Assembly (NCBI GenBank): GCA_964019425.1
Contig: OZ025803.1
Location: 1,043,001 to 1,107,000 of the forward strand
Length of the DNA stretch: 64,000 nucleotides
Reading direction: 5' to 3'
DNA from: Flectonema sp. DT1601
Lineage: Eukaryota; Euglenozoa; Diplonemea; Diplonemida; Diplonemidae
Positions 21,601 through 31,248 of the stretch are shown piece after piece. The notes under the pieces were generated by a model that did no database searches, was not told the origin of the DNA, and saw only the letters and a list, made by a program, of their open reading frames with translations. A program made the position numbers and the translations under genes. Each line of letters begins with the position of its first letter. The first letter of the stretch is position 1.

Positions 21601-21914
21601 ACCTTACTATATGGGTGGACAATACCACGGTATGCGGAGTTTTTAGGAAAAAGATGTCTGTTAAGTCATTCATTTTGAACAAGTGTTTGGTCAAGGCCAT
21701 TGATTTTCTTTTTCTTTTGAAATGTTCCTACACCCTTGGATGGGTTAGTACGAAGTACAATCCTGCTGACATTCCTTCAAGGGAGACTGTTTCTCATTCG
21801 ACCAAGGGGAAGGTTAAACAAGCGTTGGGGGACTTTTTCAACATGCGCAGGGGTGGTGGAGCTGAGTCTAACGAAAACGGACTTCAGTTACCCCGCCGCA
21901 GCGAGCCACCTTGA
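18639..21914 (+). CDS. Reverse transcriptase/RNase H frame of the + strand retroelement
   Basis: An open frame of about 1,091 codons overlapping the end of ORF1. The first ~530 codons lie over the recombinase gene in another frame. The downstream part holds the reverse transcriptase (CRDFKTGFFQIQIP, LTRLPMGHVCAPEIMN, WWIDNIRLFG) and RNase H (VFVDASLKGWGGVIV, LEADALGQTLKA, WVDNTTVCG). It matches the - strand element's enzyme closely through RT and RNase H. The last 20 or so codons are inside B1. The family is known to keep these genes in overlapping frames; the initiation mode is not visible from the sequence. Confidence 0.87.
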   Translation: MNRGNPFYRKSAWSCKFVQPGTVQEQKSIEGRSVVENGVRPGTVQERKTIASRSVRENTVRPGTVQERKSITNRSVSGNSVRPGTVQERKSITNRSVSGNSVRPGTVQERESITSRSVSGNSVQPGTVQERKSITSRSVSRNSVQPGTVQERKNITSRFPKENGVQPGAVQERKSIESRYVNENSVRPGTVQERNSSSRRSINNKTSIHIVRERSSIRPAQCGGEHHSADVVEGGPEWKGAPRGQDNRDRGNRTLVRDNAGDVGREDHIRQKEPLEEISEVGAGKESANRPQLGNSVCDGYRGVTTGPPDIYKDAVRGDGKNGHAKRPIAEPSCSFKGSRGSNTNTAGCTDDQKRPARVGSSTEGLQNLVGSTGSMEDCVQMGRGSSTDTQPVYTRDRRRDHNRLVYHPKREEGEPFLAKSMGGDSGITDGRNLRVVAGNGPLRKFTPVGHIKPGERIQKGPQHEAVHGTLHKERCDQPLDAGLGRGSSYPRRAHKQISKAQNNITSFGRNPEVWRGSSRNGKGTEDTDCYLPPLERDVIRKIGAGFTHRSKSTRIPTTAEEIASPLHVASTETMDLEMVQDRMHPAILERFKHVLSLTFPVLKERMNRVRRKKSRFSSEHAEELVNCGIAVPVSTAPLSENIPFTVYEERETGNRQRFILWTREANENLTDFGYEPNVPLKHISYYLDAVRSEVASCRDFKTGFFQIQIPEQSQKFFTFFDSSGRTFALTRLPMGHVCAPEIMNTIAAVVAGDPMFVREEFAEKHVGIHWWIDNIRLFGKKEDVEAATRRMDGFAKEARVTWKPSDTVNLSQDYEFLGVSFSHCDKVVSLGSKIKRKISTCVLSGLSASQLESLGGRLLHASAIVGVSPGKYWFALKYMRRITNRLNYGSIQVQDHVTIPLSVKKELSSWIQAVQRTRKILPERKSGRTAEVFVDASLKGWGGVIVWNSGELDIVGSSWPQGEDRHINVLEADALGQTLKAIKAADHLTIWVDNTTVCGVFRKKMSVKSFILNKCLVKAIDFLFLLKCSYTLGWVSTKYNPADIPSRETVSHSTKGKVKQALGDFFNMRRGGGAESNENGLQLPRRSEPP
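18691..19256 (+). repeat. 63-bp minisatellite open in two frames
   Basis: About nine copies of a 63-bp unit (core CCTGGGACTGTACAGGAACG). Read one way it gives RPGTVQERKSITNRSVSGNSV, and another way LGLYRNANQLQIDLSVGTPSD. The unit length is divisible by three, so both frames survive copy-number change. Confidence 0.92.
18724..20244 (+). CDS. Tyrosine recombinase of the + strand retroelement
   Basis: A 506-codon open frame. The N-terminal ~170 codons are a 21-residue tandem repeat (LGLYRNANQLQIDLSVGTPSD type). The catalytic part follows, with TSRWAEVAAL, HSIKRGAISHLMQ (H-x-x-R box) and LSDVTLRYGGDQVAMARALR, matching the - strand element's recombinase. The frame lies wholly inside the reverse transcriptase frame. 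The true start is uncertain and may be downstream of the repeats. Predicted role: integration of a circular element copy. Confidence 0.8.
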   Translation: MKADLSLRTVSDLGLYRNVKLLQVDLSERTPSDLGLYRNANQLQIDLSVGTPSDLGLYRNANQLQIDLSVGTPSDLGLYRNANQLQVDLSVGTPSNLGLYRNANQLQVDLSVGTPSNLGLYRNAKILQADSPRRTVSNLGLCRNANQLKVDMSTRTPSDLGRYRNAIHPREDPSTTRQVSTLYGSEVQLDQHNVVGNIILQMLSKGDQNGRGHPEDKITEIEATERLSETMQEMWAGKTTSGRRNLWKRFLKWGQERNLQIDHSSGILFVMATGVSPQGLLTYTKMLSAVMGKMGMPNGQLLSLAAALRAAGAAIPTQQAVPMIKNDLLEWAAAQKDCRTWLAVLVAWKTASRWAEVAALTRSQFIHVTEDEIIIDWFTTPKGKRANPFSPSRWAVIQGSLTEGIFELLQGMGHFESLHPWDTSSLVKEFRKDPSMKQYTAHSIKRGAISHLMQVLAEGHPIPEELISRLAKHKTISPLSDVTLRYGGDQVAMARALRTQIVTSLL

Positions 21915-22435
21915 ACCAGGGTGTTCTTGCAATCGCGCGTTCTAGTGTAATCGCTTGTTATTGGTGCGTGTGTAGTTTTTAAGTTTTATTATTTCGACAG
22001 GTGCAAAGCATGGAAGGACAATTACTAGAATTCATTCAGGTAATTTTCCACCAAGCTTAGCACCGGAAAGAAATAATCAAAGGAATCAGACAGAAAAGTG
22101 TATGATTCCGAAGTTGGAAAAATGAACAAAACAACAGACATTTTTTATATATTCTTTAGCCTTCTATTTTTTCAAAAAGAAATTCTTTATACAGCTCGAT
22201 CACTTCTTTCTCTCACACTCACGTTTTCGAAGCCCACCCTCCTCACCCCTCCACCCCGTGGGTGGTGGAGCTGAGTCTAACGAAAACGGACTTCAGTTAC
22301 CCCGCCGCAGCGAGCCACCTTGAACCAGGGTGTTCTTGCAATCGCGCGTTCTAGTGTAATCGCTTGTTATTGGTGCGTGTGTAGTTTTTAAGTTTTATTA
22401 TTTCGACAGGTGCAAAGCATGGAAGGACAATTACT

Positions 22436-22680
22436 CCTTGTAAATAAATTCCCGGTATTTCAAATTTGAATTGATAGTGTCAACTCTGCTTGCTGCTCTC
22501 GTTTATGTGTTGTCTCCTGAAGTGATCTTAACTCCTATAAAAAGAAAAAAAAAAAAAAAGAAATCAAAAAAGAAGAATTTTCAAACGAAGTTATAATAAC
22601 CCCTACCACCCATTATGATCAATTCCGCTTGTTTTCTTTTTCTTTTTTAAAAACAAATAAAAAAAATAAAAAAAATTATA
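22436..22680 (+). repeat. Right part of the interrupted head module
   Basis: Similar to about 448-720: TGATAGTGTCAACTC, GAAGTGATCTTAACTC, CCACCCATTATGATCAATTCC. Leads into satellite monomers. Confidence 0.7.
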
Positions 22681-22797
22681 AAAGAGTAAACAATGTTATC
22701 ATTGTTTTTTTATCGATCGACTATGTCGATCACTTTCTATTTTCCGTCCTGGTCAAGACGCTAAACTGATTGTTTTTTCTTTGAAATAATAAAAAGG

Positions 22798-22837
<40 letters not shown>

Positions 22838-25800
22838 AAAGAATATAAAAAAAAAAATAAAAATAGAATAAACAATGTTATCATTGTTTTTTTTTATCGT
22901 TCGACTTTGTCGACTAATTTCTATTTTCCGTTTTTTTCTTTAAAAAATAAATAAAAAGAATTTAAAATAAAAAAAAGAATAAACAATGTTATCATTGTTT
23001 TTTTTATCGATCGACTATGTCGATTACTTTCTATTTTCCGTCCTGGTCAAGACGCTAAACTGATTGTTTTTTTTTTTTTCAAAATTAATAAAAAAGAATA
23101 TAAAAAAAAAATAAAAAAAAGAATAACCAATGTTATCATTGTTTTTTTTTTTTTTTTTATCGTTCGACTTTGTCGACTAATTTCTATTTTCCGTTTTTTT
23201 TTCTTTAAAAAATAAATAAAAAGAATTTAAAATAAAAAAAAAAGAATAAACAATGTTATCATTGTTTTTTTATCGATCGACTATGTCGATTACTTTCTAT
23301 TTTCCGTCCTGGTCAAGACGCTAAACTGATTGTTTTTTTTTTTTTCAAAATTAATAAAAAAGAATACAAAAAAAAAAATAAAAAATAGAATAAACAATGT
23401 TATCATTGTTTTTTTTTTATCGTTCGACTTTGTCGACTAATTTCTATTTTCCGTTTTTTTCTTTAAAAAATAAATAAAAAGAATTTAAAATAATAAAAAA
23501 AAAGAATAAACAATGTTATCATTGTTTTTTTTATCGATCGACTATGTCGATTACTTTCTATTTTCCGTCCTGGTCAAGACGCTAAACTGATTGTTTTTTT
23601 TTTCAAAATTAATAAAAAAGAATATAAAAAAAAAAAAATAAAAAATAGAATAAACAATGTTATCATTGTTTTTTTTTATCGTTCGACTTTGTCGACTAAT
23701 TTCTATTTTCCGTTTTTTTTCTTTAAAAATAAATAAAAAGAATTTAAAATAAAAAAAAAGAATAAACAATGTTATCATTGTTTTTTTTTATCGATCGACT
23801 ATGTCGATTACTTTCTATTTTCCGTCCTGGTCAAGACGCTAAACTGATTGTTTTTTTTTTTTTCAAAATTAATAAAAAAGAATACAAAAAAAAAAATAAA
23901 AAATAGAATAAACAATGTTATCATTGTTTTTTTTTTATCGTTCGACTTTGTCGACTAATTTCTATTTTCCGTTTTTTTCTTTAAAAATAAATAAAAAGAA
24001 TTTAAAATAAAAAAAAAGAATAAACAATGTTATCATTGTTTTTTTTATCGATCGACTATGTCGATTACTTTCTATTTTCCGTCCTGGTCAAGACGCTAAA
24101 CTGATTGTTTTTTTTTTCAAAATTAATAAAAAAGAATATAAAAAAAAAAAAATAAAAAATAGAATAAATAATGTTATCATTGTTTTTTTTTATCGTTCGA
24201 CTTTGTCGACTAATTTCTATTTTCCGTTTTTTTTCTTTAAAAATAAATAAAAAGAATTTAAAATAAAAAAAAAGAATAAACAATGTTATCATTGTTTTTT
24301 TTTATCGATCGACTATGTCGATTACTTTCTATTTTCCGTCCTGGTCAAGACGCTAAACTGATTGTTTTGTTTTTCAAAATTAATAAAAAAGAATAGAAAA
24401 AAAAAATAAAAAATAGAATAAACAATGTTATCATTGTTTTTTTTTTATCGTTCGACTTTGTCGACTAATTTCTATTTTCCATTTTTTTTCTTAAAAATAA
24501 TAAAAAGAATTTAAAATAAAAAAAAAAGAATAAACAATGTTATCATTGTTTTTTTTATCGATCGACTATGTCGATCACTTTCTATTTTCCGTCCTGGTCA
24601 AGACGCTAAACTGATTGTTTTTTTTTTTTTTCAAAATTAATAAAAAAGAATATAAAAAAAAATACAAAAAAAAGAATAAACAATGTTATCATTGTTTTTT
24701 TTATCGTTCGACTTTGTCGACTAATTTCTATTTTCCGTTTTTTTTCTTTAAAAAATAAATAAAAAGAATTTAAAATAAAAAAAAAAGAATAAACAATGTT
24801 ATCATTGTTTTTTTATCGATCGACTATGTCGATCACTTTCTATTTTCCGTCCTGGTCAAGACGCTAAACTGATTGTTTTTTTTTTTTTTTCAAAATTAAT
24901 GAAAAAGAATATAAAAAAAATACAAAAAAAAGAATAAACAATGTTATCATTGTTTTTTTTTATCGTTCGACTTTGTCGACTAATTTCTATTTTCCGTTTT
25001 TTTTCTTTAAAAAATAAATAAAAAGAATTTAAAATAAAAAAAAAGAATAAACAATGTTATCATTGTTTTTTTATCGATCGACTATGTCGATCACTTTCTA
25101 TTTTCCGTCCTGGTCAAGACGCTAAACTGATTGTTTTTTTTTTTTTTTCAAAATTAATGAAAAAGAATATAAAAAAAATACAAAAAAAAGAATAAACAAT
25201 GTTATCATTGTTTTTTTTTATCGTTCGACTTTGTCGACTAATTTCTATTTTCCGTTTTTTTTCTTTAAAAAATAAATAAAAAGAATTTAAAATAAAAAAA
25301 AAGAATAAACAATGTTATCATTGTTTTTTTATCGATCGACTATGTCGATCACTTTCTATTTTCCGTCCTGGTCAAGACGCTAAACTGATTGTTTTTTTTT
25401 CTCAAAATTAATAAAAAGAATAAAAAAAAAAAAGAATAAACAATGTTATCATTGTTTTTTTATCGATCGACTATGTCGATCACTTTCTATTTTCCGTCCT
25501 GGTCAAGACGCTAAACTGATTGTTTTTTTTTTTTTTTCAAAATTAATGAAAAAGAATATAAAAAAAATACAAAAAAAAGAATAAACAATGTTATCATTGT
25601 TTTTTTTTATCGTTCGACTTTGTCGACTAATTTCTATTTTCCGTTTTTTTTCTTTAAAAAATAAATAAAAAGAATTTAAAATAAAAAAAAAGAATAAACA
25701 ATGTTATCATTGTTTTTTTATCGATCGACTATGTCGATCACTTTCTATTTTCCGTCCTGGTCAAGACGCTAAACTGATTGTTTTTTTTTCTCAAAATTAA

Positions 25801-26181
25801 TAAAAAGAATAAAAAAAAAAAAGAATAAACAATGTTATCATTGTTTTTTTTTATCGTTCGACTTTGTCGACTACTTTCTATTTTCCGTTTTTTTTTTCTT
25901 TAAAAAATAAATAAAAAGAATTTAAAATAAAAAAAAAAGAATAAACAATGTTATCATTGTTTTTTTATCGATCGACTATGTCGATCACTTTCTATTTTCC
26001 GTCCTGGTCAAGACGCTAAACTGATTGTTTTTTTTTTCAAAATTAATAAAAAAGAATATAAAAAAAATACAAAAAAAAGAATAAACAATGTTATCATTTT
26101 TTTTTTTATCGTTCGACTTTGTCGACTAATTTCTATTTTCCGTTTTTTTTTTCTTTAAAAAATAAATAAAAAGAATTTAAA
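22681..26181 (+). repeat. Hairpin satellite array (second large block)
   Basis: Same alternating type-1/type-2 monomers as at 1381-4724, with the AACAATG-TTAT-CATTGTT palindrome in nearly every unit. Local blocks are near-identical (for example around 23500-23800 and 24030-24300), showing recent amplification. No gene is present. Confidence 0.95.
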
Positions 26182-26769
26182 AATCCCTGCCCTCAGCGAG
26201 GGTCGAATCGCATCTTATTTGACTTTTCTCCGGTTCGCCCGATCAAATGCGTCTCTGGGATATCAGTTTACTTGCCACCAGTAAACTTCTTTTTTTTCTC
26301 ACAAGGTACCGTGAAGACCGGCCTATTAACAGGTTAGTAAGAACGCACTCTCCCTCCTCGAATCCCTCTATATTAGACTCGGTGCATTCTGCGGGCTAAT
26401 CAGCTCCTTGTAGATCTGGGATGCATCGTCCACTGAAATGAGTTTCAGCTTCAGGGATTGTAGCAGGCTCCGGAAGCTCTCAAGGAGTAGCCCATTGTTT
26501 TTGCCATTGTTGACCTCCGAACCATGACCTGGAGGTCTCGGGTTCGAACCCCGTGACACCCTTTTTTCTCTTTTTCGAAAGACTGCCAAGCATGTCAAAA
26601 TTTTTTTTTGGCTTCTGCGTCAAAATACTTGTGCGTCAGTGTAAGTCGACGTCAATTTAGCTGTCTTATAGTAATAAAAAAGGTAAAAAAAAGCGCCCTC
26701 CAAAATAATATTTATATTAAAAGCGCCCTACAAGCGCCCTACACGCCCTCCAAATTGTAGGGCACTTCC
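26182..26769 (+). other. Non-satellite insertion with a tRNA B-box-like motif
   Basis: Interrupts the satellite. Contains GGGTTCGAACCCC (about 26539-26551), a B-box-like sequence followed by a T run, but no convincing A box or acceptor stem. Near its right end GCGCCCTACAA-type repeats (26693-26765) fold back on themselves with TTGTAGGGC. The origin is unknown. Confidence 0.4.
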
Positions 26770-27045
26770 ATCTATGTTAAAATAAAAAAAAAAAGAATAA
26801 ACAATGTTATCATTGTTTTTTTATCGATCGACTATGTCGATCACTTTCTATCTTCCGTCCTGGTCAAGACGCTAAACTGATTGTTTTTTTTTTTCAAAAT
26901 TAATAAAAAAAAAAAAAAAAAAATAAAAAAAATAAAAAAAAAAAGAATAAACAATGTTATCATTGTTTTTTTTTTTATCGATCGACTATGTCGATTAATT
27001 TCTATTTTCCGTCCTGGTCAAGACGCTAAACTGATTGTTTTTTAT
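26770..27045 (+). repeat. Satellite monomers
   Basis: Two further monomers ending at a TTAA that abuts the piggyBac-like left end. Confidence 0.85.
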
Positions 27046-28343
27046 TTAACCCTTTAAGCCCTGAAGGCCATTATAGTGGCCTTTCGCGTTTTTTTTTTTT
27101 TTGACAAAGGGGAAAAATGTACCTTGTGAGTACAAGGGTGGAGCCAGAGCTGCCAAAAAACGACAAATTTTATGTGGGATCGTGCTGCAAAAATCACCAG
27201 CTTTTTCTGAGAAAAAGTTCATTTTTTTTTTTCTGCACTGGGAACAGTCTTAGCCAGGTTGCCCATGACTATCCCATGTTTTCAGCCAAAAATTAAAATC
27301 CCTAAAGCTATTTCCATCGAAAATGATTCAGTAGGGTCACCTATCCCAGATTCGGGTGCTCCTGAGTCTTCTTCGAGCGATGAAAAGAGTACAATAGAGC
27401 CAAGCATTTCCCCTCTGAAATGGAGCAAGAAAATCACCAAGGTAAGACGACACACGTTTCGGCGGTCCTTGCAGGACATGTCAGACCTGAAATTGATGAA
27501 GGAACTGCAGAAATTTGAACTTGTGTTCACCCCAAAGGTGATGAGATGATTTCGCACTGCAGCAACAACTAGGCACTCAATCTTAACGTAGCTGAACTCA
27601 AACTCTCTTTAGGACTCAATATCCTCGTGGGTCTCTGTGATAAGCCAAATATCTCAGATTACCCTAAGATTACAGGAACGGTACATCAGACCCGGCGTAC
27701 ACACCCCACTTCGCTTCCTGAGATCGGTTCCTCTAAATTCGAACCAATCTAAAGTTTTACACTGTCACCAACCCCGTACCTACTGACAAGCTCTACAAAA
27801 TCCGCAGCTTTTGGGAAACAATAGTTCCCAAATGGTCCGAGATTAATAAGGCGGAGGCGCAGGGACGGGTGGAGAAGTTCTCTGCCTCGTACTTTCAGTC
27901 CTAGCACAATGTGCATCACATAAATTCAGGGACAATCCAAAAGAAGTACATGTCTTCAGCACATTGCCTCTCGAGGAGAATTATGAGACAGCCACGTGAT
28001 GGACTAAAATAAGGAAATCTATCAAAAAGTGACCATCGACTTACTGGTACAGATCCATCAGTACAACAAACTGATGGGTGGTGTTGACCTCGTAGACGGT
28101 ATCAGGGGGAAGGCAAGAAGAACTCTGATGACAAAACGCTGGACCCTGAAAGTCTTTCACTACTTGTTAGAGATTTCTATCTTCAATGTTTTCACCCTCT
28201 AAAAGAAGTCTGAAAAAGACGTCGGGACATATGCTCAGTTCAAAAAGAGGCTATGTTCTCAACTTATTGATCACGGAACACACCAAACTCACACAAAATG
28301 TCACTACCTACGAAAATTCGGTATTTTTGGGGACTGCAGTTCA
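27046..28343 (+). mobile_element. piggyBac-type DNA transposon relic
   Basis: TTAA (27046-27049) followed by CCCTTTAAGCC is a piggyBac-style target and terminal sequence, with a subterminal hairpin AAGGCCA...TGGCCTT (about 27064-27083). Inside is decayed transposase. A 96-codon acidic N-terminal frame starts at 27259; about 27580-27665 reads LNVAELKLSLGLNILVGLCD; about 28024-28190 reads QYNKLMGGVDLVDGIRG and KRWTLKVFHYLLE, matching the conserved piggyBac C-terminal core (YNKFMGGVDL...). Several stops and frame changes separate these parts, so it is dead. Its right end is replaced by E1 copy c at 28344. Confidence 0.82.
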
Positions 28344-28975
28344 CTGTTACCTCATTTGTCTTGTTTAACTTCAGTTATATCCATTTTACTTTTTATTGTT
28401 TCCCATCTACTTTTTATTTTCTATTAGTTCTGGTCAGAAACTCCTGGGCAGCAAGAAGGAAAGTAGTTAAGTACTTCTGGGTGTTTGGCATCACCCCCCA
28501 TAGTGAGCAAGTACAACAGGTAGCATTGGTAGTCTGTTGATCCTGAGTGATCCCAGCTACAGTTTTGTTTTTCTTTCTTTTTTTTAGAAGAAGATCAGGA
28601 CATCCAAGCACTGCTGGATAGTTGCTGAATGCAGGGCCTGCCTGTGGCATTATAATAACAGGCTAAGTCATTTGTAGTTCATAGTTTACCTTTGATTTTA
28701 TAACTTCACACAGGGTACTATGAACGATGAGAGATCCAGTGGGATCACTCAGGGTCTAGTAGAGACCACCAATGTTGTGCGTTGATAGGCAAGGTGACCA
28801 ACCTTGACATTCTTTCTTTTCTCTCCTGTTGTGACAAACACAAAATACACACACAGCTTACAGTGTGTTCTTTGTGTATGTTTTCTTCAGGTGTGAGTAG
28901 TTTTTTTGTTCTTGCTCTTCAGGGAGGGCCTTAGCCAAAAGCTAACAGTCCAAATCTCACCTGGAAATTCAACTC
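28344..28975 (+). mobile_element. E1 repeat, copy c (5'-truncated)
   Basis: Starts inside E1 at CTGTTACCTCATTTGTC and ends TTCAACTC. Near-identical to the corresponding part of copy a. Variable 5' ends with a fixed 3' end suggest a copy mechanism that starts at the 3' end. Confidence 0.8.
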
Positions 28976-29049
28976 AGTCCTTGTCAGTTTTGGCATCAAA
29001 CTTGTAATGGTTTAATCATTACAGGTTATTTACTGAAATATTTGTTCTA

Positions 29050-30335
29050 AAAGTTGCTAAGTATTTCTCACTTAGAAATTTTTTATTTTTTTATTTTCAG
29101 CTTAATTAGCTACAAATTGTTTCTACTAAGTGTTTCTCACTTAGATTTTTTTTTTGCTTTTCAGCTCCTTAAAAGCTGCTAAGTGTTTCTGCTAAGTGTT
29201 TCTGCTAAGTGTTTCTCACTTAGAATTTTATTTTTATGTTCGTTTTCTATCCCTTCTCCTATCCCTTTTGTTCAAAATAAGCGGGAGGAAATTCTCTCAT
29301 TCATGCTAAGATGCACTCTGAACTTTGATTTTTTGATCTGAGTGTGAGGGAATGACCTGTTAGTGCATTGGGCATAGGCTGGGCTGCAGTTTAGATGTCT
29401 TAGGTGTTAATAGGGGGTTCCTCTTAGCATTTTTCTTTGTTCCCACCTTATGATTTTCTTGAAGAAAAAAAATAGAAGTCATAATGGTGCTTCCCTCTGG
29501 AAGGGTTGTAAGCCATGGTGTCCAACTAGATTAAAGGACAAGTCTGGGATAATCGGCGAGTATTCTACCATGGTTGAAATACTCTGGCAACTGATCTTCA
29601 ATTTTATGTTGTTTGTTAGCTGCTGGTGTATCTTGATTATGTGTTGATACTTGCATTTTTTTTTATTTGTAATCTTCTATTACAATCCTCTTTCTGTTCT
29701 GGTCTGTTACCTCATTTGTCTTGTTTAACTTCAGTTATATCCATTTTACTTTTTATTGTTTCCCATCTACTTTTTATTTTCTATTAGTTCTGGTCAGAAA
29801 CTCCTGGGCAGCAAGAAGGAAAGCAGTTTAGTACTTCTGGGTGTTTGGCATCACCCCCCATAGTGAGCAAGTACAACAGGTAGCATTGGTAGTCTGTTGA
29901 TCCTGAGTGATCCCAGCTACAGTTTTGTTTTTCTTTCTTTTTTTTAGAAGAAGATCAGGACATCCAAGCACTGCTGGATAGTTGCTGAATGCAGGGCCTG
30001 CCTGTGGCATTATAATAACAGGCTAAGTCATTTGTAGTTCATAGTTTACCTTTGATTTTATAACTTCACACAGGGTACTATGAACGATGAGAGATCCAGT
30101 GGGATCACTCAGGGTCTAGTAGAGACCACCAATGTTGTGCGTTGATAGGCAAGGTGACCAACCTTGACATTCTTTCTTTTCTCTCCTGTTGTGACAAACA
30201 CAAAATACACACACAGCTTACAGTGTGTTCTTTGTGTATGTTTTCTTCAGGTGTGAGTAGTTTTTTTGTTCTTGCTCTTCAGGGAGGGCCTTAGCCAAAA
30301 GCTAACAGTCCAAATCTCACCTGGAAATTCAACTC
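29050..30335 (+). mobile_element. E1 repeat, copy d (long form)
   Basis: Includes the 5' part with hairpins CTAAGTG-TTTCT-CACTTAG at 29126-29144 and 29205-29223 and a near-copy at 29057-29075. The body and 3' end are as in other copies (hairpin TTAGC-CAAAA-GCTAA near 30293-30307). The 5' limit is uncertain. Confidence 0.75.
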
Positions 30336-30993
30336 ACTTCCTAGTTTATTGTATTTTCACACCTTTTCTTTCACAAGGGGAAAAAAAAAATGGCTGGGCA
30401 AAATGTTTGTTAGCAGGGAAATATTCTCGCGGGGAAATATTCTCGCGGATTTAGGAAAAATGAGAAAAACTCGCGGGTTTTTCCCCACAAGAATATTTCC
30501 CTTTACAGTATTCGAACCATCGACAACAGAAATTCTCACGTTAGTAAAAGCCTTTAGAAATGTGGCTTAACGATCCTCATCATCGATTTAGGTTCGTGAC
30601 TCAGAAGCCTTCGTCATGTGGCCCTCCTCCCAGCCAAACTCCCAACATGACTGGTGTCTCCAAACGAGGGGTCGAGCCGAAGCCCGTTTGTCGCCGGAAT
30701 CGGAAAAGCCACGAGTCCGAAAGGACCCTAACCTCCGAAGAGGCAGCTGCCGTTCCCCCATCATTGGATAAGTAAAGCGACGATAAGAGTAGTGGTATTT
30801 CATTGTTGGTAAACCTCCCACCTATAACTACACCCCCTATGTCACTGCACAAAGTCAGACTAGAGTCAAACTCAACAGGGTCTTCTTTCCCCGCTGACAG
30901 TTTCAAGTCCGTTCCCTTGACTGCTGTTCGCCAGATAGTAGGTAGGGACAGAAGGAATCTCATTAGTCCATTCATGCGCGTCTTTAATTAGAA

Positions 30994-31025
<32 letters not shown>

Positions 31026-31248
31026 CAGTTGCAAATTTGTTTTTTCAGGTTGGACTTTGTACGGGACAGGCGGGCTTTTATTAGGGGTTCCCCCCCCTTG
31101 CACTCTTCCCAGCTTAGTAGGCTAAAAAACAAAAAACCCGCCGCAAGCCAAATTTTTGGGTCAAGTTCGAGTCCTGGTGGACAACTTTTTTTTGTAGGGA
31201 GTTGGCGATTTCGCAAACTATTTTTGTTGAATTAGAGGTTTTCCCAAG
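30336..31248 (+). other. Unassigned insertion, fold-back pieces and one transposon-like end
   Basis: GGGAAATATTCTCGCGGGG at 30416-30434 is inverted with two mismatches at 30483-30501. The right edge GAATTAGAGGTTTTCCC (to 31248) equals the terminal inverted repeat of the element at 32950-34280, so a sibling element ends here; I could not find its left end. Open frames of 60-124 codons on both strands (30560-30990) look spurious or decayed. Confidence 0.4.

Larger units (their letters stand above)
17090..22435 (+). mobile_element. Whole-looking tyrosine-recombinase retrotransposon (VIPER/Ngaro-like) with split direct repeats
   Basis: Layout: A1 17090-17295, ORF1, overlapping recombinase and reverse transcriptase/RNase H frames, B1 21851-22026, A2 22027-22232, linker 22233-22259, B2 22260-22435. 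A1/A2 (206 bp) and B1/B2 (176 bp) appear identical by eye, and coordinates give equal lengths, so insertion is very recent. ORF1 begins with ATG immediately after A1, and the reverse transcriptase frame ends inside B1. No target duplication is evident, as expected for tyrosine-recombinase insertion. I see no breaks. It sits in a head module, an insertion of one repeat into another. Confidence 0.92.

Noticed and set aside
26504-26562. tRNA gene with GGGTTCGAACCCC
   Set aside because: A B-box-like palindrome and a T run are present, but no acceptor stem, D arm or A box at the right distance.
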